From assembly GCA_035578905.1 (NCBI GenBank), contig JAQJVL010000749.1:248001-312000 (forward strand): a stretch of 64,000 bases of DNA, given 5' to 3'. The DNA comes from Stictocephala bisonia (taxonomy: Eukaryota; Arthropoda; Insecta; Hemiptera; Membracidae). The translations under genes were made by a program, and so were the position numbers. Each line of letters starts with the position of its first letter. Position 1 is the first letter of the stretch. Shown piece after piece: positions 50,201 to 62,200 of the stretch. The notes under the pieces were generated by a model, which had not been told where the DNA came from, did no database searches, and was given only the letters and a program-made list of their open reading frames with translations.

Positions 50201-53200
50201 GAAAAGTTTCACCACTGCTGCATGACTTGTAAAAGGCAAGCCACATGAACAAGAAGCTCTCAATCGAATATTTTTGAAAATAAAACAATTAGGCATATTA
50301 AAATGGATCAGCTGATTACTGCTAACTTCACTTGTCATTGTTCACTACATTTACACTGAAGAGTGGAGACACAGAACTATTTCATCAATTAGTGTGGCGG
50401 AGGAAACAAAAAGAGGTTGTTGAATATAAAAACATGTTTTTATTGCTTATAACTGATTCATAAGGTGTTGTAATCGTGGCATATGGTTGTTTACGGCTTA
50501 TGATTTTTCACATTTTTAAATTAGTGATAAAAATCCTAGTTGTTTCCATAACATATAACTAGTTGCTCTTGGTTAAATCGGTTGACTTTATAATTTTAAT
50601 TCTGCTATAAAGGGATATATCAACATAAATGTTTAAGTTTATAGAATACTAAAATGAGGATTATAGACATATTCTACTTGATGCCAAATAATGTCATCAA
50701 TGAATTTTAAATAAAAAAAAAAAAAAAAAAATAGAACATGTATATGTTCTTCATCTATCCCGTGATCTTCTAATTCCATTGTAGGCTTGTGACAGTCTCC
50801 ATGTCTAATTGCTTCTGAAATCAACTAAAAAAGAATGTTTTATATTTTAACATTAAAAAAAATATTTTTTTGTCATATTGGCCAAAGTCTTTCTATTCCC
50901 ATTAGCAGATAATGTGTTAATATAAATTTCTAAGGTTATGTGAGTTTTAGTTTGTGATGAAATAACACATTTATAACATTGTTTACACAATCATATTCAT
51001 TACAGCTATGCTGACAATAAGCAATTTAAAAATCAGTAGAAAAAATTGTTGACTGTAGAACATTTGCCATCTCTCTTCTTATCTAATCATAAAAATTGTC
51101 AACTTTACATATGACATATTTTAATTTTATCTTAACATTTAAAAAAATTCTTTTACAATATGTCAAAAAGTTTTGGAAAATGCCCTTGCACCAAGTTGAG
51201 ATATGAGGATATTACAACTCACTTATATGTCCTACATGAGCTGGGAGTTGTACCTGAATGAACTAGATAGATATGTCAACAGATGACCTTACTGTCAGAA
51301 ACTAAATAATTATACGTATTAACTAACCTCGTAATTCAAGTACCGTTCGAGGGAAGCGACCATCTGGATAGTTAGCCGTCAATTTGTGCATTCTTGTATA
51401 GGCAATGGTGTAGTGTTGGTATCGTGGCGCCAGAACTTTGAACAGTTTGTGTACTACTTGTTTTTCATCTATCCAGTAATCTGCTAATTCCATTGTAGGC
51501 TTGTGGCAGTCTCCATGTCTAATTGCTTCTGAAATCAACTAAAAAAAGCATGTTTTATAGTTTAAAACAACAGAGCAGGAACAAATAAGGTGCTAGTTAA
51601 ACTAAGTGTTGTTGCCATTTTCTTTAACACGTTGACTGCGGACTACTTCTTTATACGTAGTGGTGGCGCTGAGCGCGTAGCGGACTACTTCTAAAGAAGT
51701 ACCCCTCCCGCTTCAACGATATTGTGTGAGGCTAGCCATTGCCCGAAGGTTCCCGGGCTAGCCTCACACTGAACCAATATCGTTGAAGCAGGAGGGGTAC
51801 TTCTTTAGAAGTAGTCCGCTACGCGCGCAGCGCCACCACTACGTATAAAGAAGTAGTCCGCAGTCAACGTGTTAACCCTTCAGCGTAGAGTTATGTCTAT
51901 ACTGATGCAAAAATACTGAGCCACAACCGATGTTCAAACAGATGAGAGGTCTAAGGCACTGTACTGCAGCTAGTACAAAGCCAAGGATCATCAGTCTGAA
52001 TTCAGCTTCCAGCTGCAGCTAGTACTTTTCCAGTGCAACTGTAATAATGGTACTGGTCTGTGGCGTAGTAGTGTAGGGTCCCCACCTTAAATAAGCAGTT
52101 TCAGACATAGGAGGTTGAAGTTGAGGGAATCAGCGTTTCTAATACAGTTGCATTGAGCAACAACGTGTTTTTAAATTTTTACCAATATTAAGAGGAGGAG
52201 GATGTATTGGCTGTTCTATTTTTTATTTAGGCTTTACATACGCTAGGTGTTTAGTACAATAAAGGTCATATAAATAACTGGACATAAATGATTGGCATTA
52301 AAATATTTGGAAACACAACAAATGCATGCAATGAACATTAAAACTAATACTTATATAGTACAAATAAAATAAATGCTACGTAGAAGGGTCAATAAGAGCA
52401 GTGTTATTCCAAATAAAGATACAAACAATTGCAATATTTTTAAAAATGTACGAAATATTCTCATATATTTGATACACATCTTTTATTGATAACTGGGTTG
52501 AATAAATTATATAAGATGTAAGAGGTCCACAAGGTTTTTTTCCTTTGTTTGACACCAGTTCAGGTCTGTGCTCTGATGTTGTCTGATTGATGATTGAATT
52601 GTTCTGTTTTTATATAAAATGATTTTTTTTCCATAATACAAACTTGTGTCCAAAATGATGGTTCATAATGCATTTGTGTGCTGTTCCTATAAATCTGGGT
52701 TCTCTGTGAAAATACATTATGCCAATCAAATATTCAATAGTCCCATTATTCAATCCTGCTCAATCCTAAAATTTTTTGTTAATCCGAACAAGTTCAGAAA
52801 GAAAATCAATAGATCCCAGTACATCTTAAAGAAGTGATGTCAGTAATTAAAATAAATGGTTCCAAAGAATTGGCACAAACTTTCCCCCATATTAAACACT
52901 AAAAAATAAAAACTGAAAATTACCTGTTTGATTCCCAAATATGATTTTTGCCATAACTTAAACTAGTCAAGTTAGAGACATGCAGTTTTTACTAAAATAT
53001 TTTAAATTGTAATTCACATTTTCCCTGAAAATTTAATTAAAATCGTTAAAGCAGTTTTTGAGTAAATTCTATTTTTTGTATGTTTTTTGTCTATACAAAT
53101 ATTTAAAAAAAAATACCATTTCAAAAAAGTGAAACAAGGTCTCGAGATATGGGCTTAATATACCTACATACCAAATTTCATAAAAATTGATCCATCTGTT

Positions 53201-56200
53201 TGGTCTCCAGTGAAATGCTCATACTCACAGACAGACATGCACATACGGACAGATATCAACGTTTTTTTTTTTTTTTTTTTTTAACCACTTTTTTGGTTCA
53301 GGGGACTCTAAAATGGATTTTTAGACTAACTTGTAAAAAAATTTTTTTTGGACGATCACAATACTTTCTCTTTGCTAACGCATATGGGAGAAAGTAAAAA
53401 TTAAGAATAATAAGTCCTCAGTATGGGATGAGGTACCAATGTTTTTAATAACACAAATTGATGAAGTAAGAGCTCCACATCTGGTTTATATACTTAACTA
53501 ATGCCTAACTTAACTTTAGAATTATTCCATACCTGTTATAAATAATATAATTAAACCCATTCCAAAAAATAATAAGTGCAGTTTAGATAGTTTGCTAACT
53601 GTATCTCTTCTTTCGGTATTTTCTAATATTTAGCCCAGAATACAGAATCCGCCTAATTCAGTACAATACAATATTGAGGGAGACAAAGGTAGTTGGACAT
53701 TTGCCATCATTACGTGAAAAGTAACAATCACGACGTTTCGATTTGGTAAAACCCAAACCTTTTTCAAGTGCTAAAAACTAAATTACATCTACACAAACAT
53801 GTTATAAAACTACGTTCTTAAACTAGTAAACTTATCTACTTTAATAACCCACTCGCCACCCATACAAGTATAGTGGTATTGACCCACCCGCCCACCCATA
53901 CACATACAGTGGTATTGATCCACCCGCCCACCCATACACATACAGTGGTATTGACCCACTCGCCCACCCATACACGTACAGTGGTATTGATGGGCGGGTC
54001 ATCAAACAACAATATTGATGACACTTCTGTTGTTGTTAAACAAGCAGAACATGGAAACCTTGACTTTAACATAATGGAATGTATAAATACCTTAATTTAT
54101 GGTTTAAAACTAATGTTCTAAGGTGTCCTCATCAGATATATTTATTGGATATAATTGAAACAATTCAAAAGAAATTTTTAAGATTTTTATTTTATAAAAT
54201 ATTTGGTTTTTAAACCTACGCTGTACCTTACACCGAACTATTAGAATGTTTAATATGACGACACTTACGGACAGACACAAAATTCATTGTTTATCTTGTA
54301 AGCTTGTGAGCGGAGCCCTAGACAATGGTGACTTGTTGGCTCAACTTTATTTCCATGTCCCTCGACCGAATTCACGTAATTCTCTTGTTATTGCTCCTTG
54401 CTTTTCTCGCACCAATCTTGGTTATCACTCGCCTCTCAATACAATGTGTCAGCTGTGCATTAATCAAATGAAATTGATTTATTTAGGTATAATTTAAAGT
54501 CATTCAATTTTTACTTAATTGAGATGTTTAAGAATACCCGTAGGCCTACCTTGATTTTTTTCCTCAATCACTGTTGTCTTTATTTTGTTGTTGTTTGTTC
54601 AAATATTTATAAACATGTTGTTACAGTTAAATTTTTGGCTATTTACTTTTATTGCTTTTGTTATTAAATTTTTCTGTTAATATAGTTCCTTGTTTCATAT
54701 ACTTATGTGTGCATAAATGCTATTTGTTTGTTATAATAATATATTTATTTAAGTTTTATCTTTATTGTTAAGCAATTCCATATGTTTTACATTTTCATCG
54801 ATTTGTTTCGGCTTTGAGAACTCTGTTGTAAGAAGTGAATATTAGACTTGTTTTTTTAGAACTGAAAAAAGTGTTATGTGGTGCATCTGACAAACAAGAT
54901 CTTGTTATTTCTTTTTTTTTTTTACAAACATTTCTTTTTCTCATTAGTGCTATAATGTAGTAGGCATTAGCTGTTTTGTAGCACTTAAATAAAATAAAAT
55001 AAATAAATAAAGATAAAACATAAATAATCACATTCAGGCGCAAGAGAAGAAATCAAAACTCAAATCGAAAAAATATCAAAGAAACCCCAACATTTTTGGG
55101 AATATTCATTGATGGTAAATTGGACTTCTCTTTTTACATTAAATCCTTAAGTAAAAAATAAATTCAGCGTGTTTTAGTTTAATAATATTATCGAATTCTA
55201 TAGAGTTGAAAATATTAAGAAAGGTTTATTTTGCCAACATCGAAAGTATTTTAACCTATGGTTTGGTATATCAGGGTGTTAATTCCTTAGAAAGCTTTAA
55301 CCAAATATTTAGAATTAAAAAAGAGCCCTACGGATAGTTCTCCATGTACCCGTAGATGAATCCTGTAATTGTTTATTTTCAAAGTTTTCAAGTTTTGACC
55401 CTGCACAGTCTTTATATATTTGAACTAAGTAAATATTTTGTTAAAAACAGAAATCATTTGATTGAAAGGGACTTGGCATACATTATGGGACACAAATTTA
55501 TTGAATATCCATCCCATTCCACCGTATTACTTGAAAAATCAACCTTTTACATGACATGTAAAATCCAAAATAAGTTGTTATCGTAGAATGGAAGACACAT
55601 TTTTGACACAGTATATTTAAAGAAAGTAAAATATATGAATGCAATATATAAATTTTATAACGATATTGCTACTACACAGTTTTAGTTATTGTATGGTTTC
55701 TTAACACTGGTGTAGTTGGATTACAATTATGTAAATAAATACAGCCACACCTTATTTATTCAACCCTCAATAATTTCAATTCCTTAGTAAGTCAAATTTT
55801 TTTTAAATCCCTACAAATGCTTTTAATGGACTATGTTGATTTTATTTCTACAACATGAATATTGGAATATGTAAACGATTTCGTGTTACTAGCAGACGTG
55901 TTAGAAGCGCACAAGGGTTAAAGCTTGTTAGGAACGCACAACCCTTCTACCTGGGGCCAGAAGGATCCAATCTGACCTGCCGGCGGTTCAGTATAATCCC
56001 CCGGCCATACATCGACTATACAAGGTTGAGTGCACATCTTAGTTCAAATTTAAACATTTATGGATTGAACATTTCATTAAAAATAAACATGACGAATGGA
56101 AAAGTAACATTACTTATGTTTTAGTTTTTGTCCCAGTACAATACGACAATTTTAAGTGTTTTAATCCCAAGTTAAGGAGCACATGTTTAGTAACAAGGCA

Positions 56201-59200
56201 TTGGAGTGTAGTTAGCAACAACTAATAACATAGTTTAGTTTATACGTGACAGCAAGTGTAAGGTTACTTTGCACTTAGTTGGTATTATATCTAATTTTAA
56301 ATATTATTATATTTTTCATTTTACTTATTATTGTATCTTGTGATGTTATTGAAAGACTATAGTAAAAAATGTATTGTGATGTTTTTAAATTTAGGATTAA
56401 AAAATGTTGCACAGTAGAATAATATTGTTCAGTATTATTTAATTTGTTTTATAAATTAACATCTCTTGTGGCAGCCGCTTGAGTATTACTGGAATGAGAT
56501 ATAATAAAATGCAAATTAGATACAATCTATTTTTCTCTTTTTTTTAGTATCTACCTCAAATTTACAGATCCTGTGACATCCTGCCTTTCGAGCAGTTCAC
56601 ACCCAATGTTTTTATATCTTGCTTAATATGTTTTATATGTACCTTACTTCTAGAACTTAAGTTCAAGGTGAGGTACATCAATAAATCCGAGTTCAGTAAC
56701 TGTGTTAGTAAGTGAGCCAATAATTAGCTTACTATGAAACATTTTTGTGATATTAATTTATCCCTCGCAAATGGTTTTATGTTCAACTTGAGCCCCATCC
56801 CCCCCCCCCAAAGCTGGAAAGCGTGCCAACTGGGGGATGGCTCAAAACAAGTCGAGTGATGGGATCACGGGTGGCAGTTGGAGGGTCAAAATAAAACTCG
56901 GCAGCTGAGCAAAACTAGTTTTTATTCCAAGTAAACAAAAAAGATATTAATCCAACTTGGCAGAAGGCCACAATATAAATTCTCACTTGAATACATAACA
57001 ACAAACACTAAAATTAACAAGATAATTTTCAAAAGCTACAAGACAACAAACTCAATAAATACCAAAATTACCAATAAACAACTACATGGCCTATCTGCAG
57101 CCTAGCCAGAGACCCCCAAAACGTAAGACAATTTATTAACAATTCAAAGTGAACAAATTTAAGACAATTTTGACTACACCCAAATAAACCCCGGCAATTC
57201 AGCCCACATCCCTTGATTCCACCGGGCCAGGGAGTAAGCCGGAATCCCTGGGCAGCTCCGAATTAGAAGTTACGTAAAAGTACAATAATCCCCTTTTGGT
57301 GAAAGTTTAAAAATTAAACAATTAAAAAGAAAATCTAACACGGTACCGTTCGAGTAAAAATGCACTTCAAGACATCTATAATACAATTAACAACAACAAA
57401 AAATAAATAACGATCACTAGGCCTAAACATATAAATAAATAACATACTTTAACAATGGGGACCTAACAAATATAAACTCTAACAAAAATATAACAACAAA
57501 TAAAACTAACTAAAATAAATAACAATAAATATTAATATAAGTTTTTTTCTTTTTCTTAAATTAGAAATATCTAGGTAGCAATGTCCCCATGGCTGTTTCC
57601 TCACTTTGTCCAATCAGTTTTAGGCATAGGCACAAATTAAACAGTTCCACAAGCTTTTTTTCTTCTTTTATATTTCCTGTATTTCACGGTTTTTTTTTGG
57701 GTTATTTTTTTTTATAAATATTTAAACAGCAAAACCCCCAGCTCAGCCGCCGGGAAAACAACATGGAATACACTGACCTGAGGACAGGAGACTTATACCA
57801 CAAAGATGTAGAGCGGGTAGCGGGCGCCTCCAGGCTCCAACATGGTCCTCAGGCCAGGCTAGCAGTGCAGAATGGTCGGCAATCCCCGGACGGCAGGCTG
57901 AGGGTGAAACGTCCTACTCAAGGACCCTGGAGTTTTAGTGTGTCTAGCCGGTCATAACGAAATTCTGCAGGCAGCACAAGACAACTGAGCCGACAGGCCA
58001 ACCTGACCGAAGCTGGACCCAGGAACGAACGAAACCGGGCCAACGGCCACCAAAGTACGCGAAACGCAGGACACGAGCGATCTCAGGCAGCCTGGCAAAC
58101 CACGACAAAAAAAAACGAAATGTACCGGCCAAAAGACCCGGTACAAACTGTACTTTAATAAATATTATTATTTATTGCACTGTTTTGTGCTACTGTACTC
58201 AACACTAGATGAAGGTTGAGAGGCTTGAACAGAAGCAACTCAGACTTGCTACATGTCTTTGGAGCGGCCGTAGATAAGGGGCTAAGGCGTTGGCTTGCCA
58301 CGCTGCCGGTCCGGGTTCGATTCCCGATGCGACCACTAATAGATTTTGCCCTGACGCTCCCGTGGTTCGAAAGTCACGTAAAGCCGTTGGTCCCCAGGTT
58401 AAGTGTTAGAGAGGGCTCCTTAGTCCTAACTTCGCCTGTTAAAATAAGACGATCTTTAACTTTTAACTTTACACAGGAAACCTACATTGTTATGAGGTTG
58501 TTAATGTCATCTTAGTTGGATGAAGTATCTCACAGAAACATCTTAGTCTCATTTGTCTTTCTAACCACAGAAAACAATGTTTATCAATGATGAGAATGAT
58601 AATGACCCAATCGACAAGCCTTTGAATGAAGCTACTTTCCTAGAAGCATGTTTTGACGTATATACTTTCCATTTCTAATTTAGATTCAAGTCTGGATTAT
58701 GTCACAACTCTTAGTAAGCAATCATAAATCGACCAGCAACACAACAGATTTTGGTAAGGAATTTCTCCAGGGAAGATGGTGGATTCTAATAAACAAGAAG
58801 TTGCAAACAACTTTTTCAAAGATAATTAGGAATAAAAGTAATAGCGGAGATAGTTTTTAAGTTTGAAAGTGAAGATGGTCTTTTCTTTGGAATTGTTTTA
58901 TAACTGCTGTCTTTCAAATAGATGGAAATTCTCCTATCAATATACTCTAGTTAAAAAGAGAGACAAGCATAGGAGCGATTTCAGCGATATGCTAAACAAA
59001 CAAAAAATATTCTGTTAATTTGATAGGCTACACGACTCTTCAGGTCCTGGATGACAGATCGGAAATCCTTTTAGGAATTGCTAATCCTAATGACCTACCC
59101 ACCCACCCACCCATACACATACAGTGGTATTGACCCACCCACCCACCCATGCATGTACAGTGGTATTGACCCACTTACCCACCCATACAGGTACAGTGTT

Positions 59201-62200
59201 ATTGACAATCCGATCACCCATACAGGTACAGTGGTATTGACCCACCTGCCCACCCACACACGTACGGTGGTATTGACCCACCCACCCAACCATACACGTA
59301 CAGTGGTATTTCCAACTTCTCCCATACACACACACAGTCGTATTGACCCACCCATACACGTTCGGGGGAATATGATTCATGTTTACTGTCTTGTCATATT
59401 CTGAATTATAAAGTTACATCTTGTGACGGATTCAAGGCGTTTGACTGTAAAAATAAAACAGATCTCATTTTCAAACTTTAATACAGTAGTAAGGTTACTG
59501 TAGTCTACCACTCAAAATATTAGAATATTACAATGATATTGAGCGTATGATGCCGCTAGTTTGATTGCAGACTCACCTGCCCGCCCATACACATACAGTG
59601 GCATTGACCCCCCCTCCCGCCCATACACGTACAGTGGCATTGACCCACCTGCCCGCCCATACACGTACAGTGGCATTGACTGTGTTCCATTTTATCCGCC
59701 GTGTGTTTATTGTGGGAAGTTGCCAATAAACTTTCTTCCATATAGGTACTGATAAAATTTGTGGAAACACCAGAAAACAGCTGTAGCCTCCCTGTCTAAC
59801 TGCGAGTAACCTTGTTCAGCTGACAACAATGATCTTGAAATGAATGCTATTGGGTGTTCTAAACCGTCAATAGTATGAGACAACACACCCACCCACCCAC
59901 CAATACATGTACAGGGTATTGACCCGCCCACCCACCCATACACGAACAAGGTATTAACCCACTCGCCCACCCATACACGTACAGGGTATTGACCCGCCTG
60001 CCCACCCACACACGTATATGGTATTATTGATGTGTGGGCCTAAAAAAAATATCACTCATAAAGTTCATATTTTGATATACTAGTATCAAAATACTGCCTA
60101 GTATATATTTTTAAGTATTATTTCATATGAAAAATAATATTTTACAGACTGCAGCACATAACAATTTGTCGAAGTCAATAATTTGTTTGCCTTAGTATTG
60201 TGCAGTCGACTAACCTACCCTCAACCTCAACCTCCCTACAACTGCATGAGCCTCACTTTCCTTCCTCACATGTGGAGTGCAACTTGTTGCGTTGTTTATT
60301 TGCCGCCAAATATTTTCTTTCTTTGAACAGTTTGATAGTCAGATATCCACTATTTTCACTGCCACTGGCAGTCGTCATTTTGACCAACTTTTTACGGCCA
60401 ACAAACAACATTTGGCCCAAATTAGAAAGAAAATGTTATTTAAACAAAATAAGAAGTAAATGAGAAGAAAAAGTTTTACGCCAGAATAACATTTTTTGAA
60501 AACTTGCTTACCTCTTTTAACTGATTTGCATGATAACATATAGCGTCTTTACTCTTTAAAGGGTAAACCCTTAACAAATAACATTTGCATTAAGTTGGTA
60601 ATATATGAACTTTCTAAATGGCTCTGAAAATAAGATTTCTTGTGGTATGAGTTCGTATTTGTTGATGAGGTTGATTTGAACAGTTGAAAACTCATTTGTA
60701 AACAAAAAATTGGAAAACAAGTTTTTTTTAATCTTTATTTTTATACAATTTTTTTATTTTACTTGTTTTTATTAGCTGAACAAGAATATAATTGGTTTTG
60801 CTTTTTATCTATTTTTTCAACCAACACAATTTTACATACATCTTCAACAAAAAACTTTAATTTGTATTAAAATCAAGTGTCATCAGTAATAATATCTCTA
60901 ATTACTTTGTATAAATGGCTGCCATAGACGACATGCCTCGAAATTAGTTTTTCCATGATATCTCAGAAATAATGTTTGTACACAAAAATAGTTATCAAAC
61001 ATGTGTTCAGCGTAATTAACACAGGAATTAAAACAAATTGACAGAAAAATCATGGTAAATAACCGAGATATAGCAAAAAATTTGATTTGCAATAAAATAA
61101 TTTTCTGATCTTTTTTAATGTGATGTTTTGTATTATTTAGTTTTTTTAATAAGTTGGACAAATTGTGACCTACATGTTATATTTAGTGCATATATTAATG
61201 TAAGAGGGTAGGGGTTTCAACAGAGGGGAAATGATCAACCGCTGTACATCACGCAGAGTCTGGATTATGTCAAGCTCCAGTTTTGGTCAATTTCCACAAC
61301 AGTGTCCAGTTGTAAAACATAAGTGCGATGAACAGTACAATGTTTTTTTTTTATTATTTATTGTTTCAAATTTCTATTAGTTTTTTATTGTTTTTTGAAT
61401 ACTAAATAATACTGGTGTGATGACTCAGTGACTAATATTTCGGACGCGAAGCACAAGGTCCAACGATTGAATCCCCAACAAGCTAGCGGTCAATACTTCA
61501 CTCGTTGAATTAAGTTCACACAAAGGCCTACAGGCCCATGTGAACTGGTAAGTAGTTTTTGATTATTATGTAGTTTCTTGTTAACTAGAAATTTGAAAAC
61601 CTTGAATGAAATGGGTCAAGATTTGGCTATATTTTCACTCCTGTTACTCTGTGGAAATTACATTCTTCACCAAAAATGTTTAAAAAATTACAAATTTTAG
61701 CATTTTTGACAAATTGTTTTGCTTAAAATGATTTTTTAATCATCATTTTTTGATCTGACGTGTTCTTTTATACTGAACACGACTCTGAAAACTATTTCGA
61801 TCTATGTAAATTTCTTGAGATATAATGGTAAAACTACAGCAAATCATGATAAGTGGCCATCACACGATCTTTATAAACACCAACTATTTAACACACAATG
61901 TACGCATATGTAAAAAGTGGCAAATTGCTCCGGCGGTTTATTGACGTGTAATGAGTGCCTGGCAATTGAGCGACAAACTTGTGCGAGTAACTCTTGGGGT
62001 AAAACACTTAAATGGAATAACACTACTCCGTGCATGTCTCTCACAGTACTTAGGGTTACAATATATCTAGCCTATCTGTAGCTTTATTGCTGAGTGCTAA
62101 AATAATTTAAAAATCAGATGCATACTCACCCTTTCTGCATAACCTCTAGCCTCATCTGCTTTGGTGTATATCAGTTCTATTCTTTCATATTTAAATAAAC

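Noticed and set aside
53836..54072. Open frames on both strands through the minisatellite arrays (also at 47617, 59078, 59556, 59707)
   Set aside because: The 36-bp unit is a multiple of three and has no stop in several frames, so long frames arise automatically. The repetitive peptide content has no independent support.
55855..56124. 89-residue frame with RSAQGLKLVRNAQPFY
   Set aside because: Not recognised. The GC content is slightly raised, but neither a LINE nor a host gene match could be supported.
58262..58335. Functional tRNA gene
   Set aside because: A clear B box is present, but the acceptor stem does not pair and a SINE body follows.
60200..60463. 87-residue frame in mRpL17 intron 1
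   Set aside because: No domain, low-complexity start, no evidence of splicing; most likely chance.
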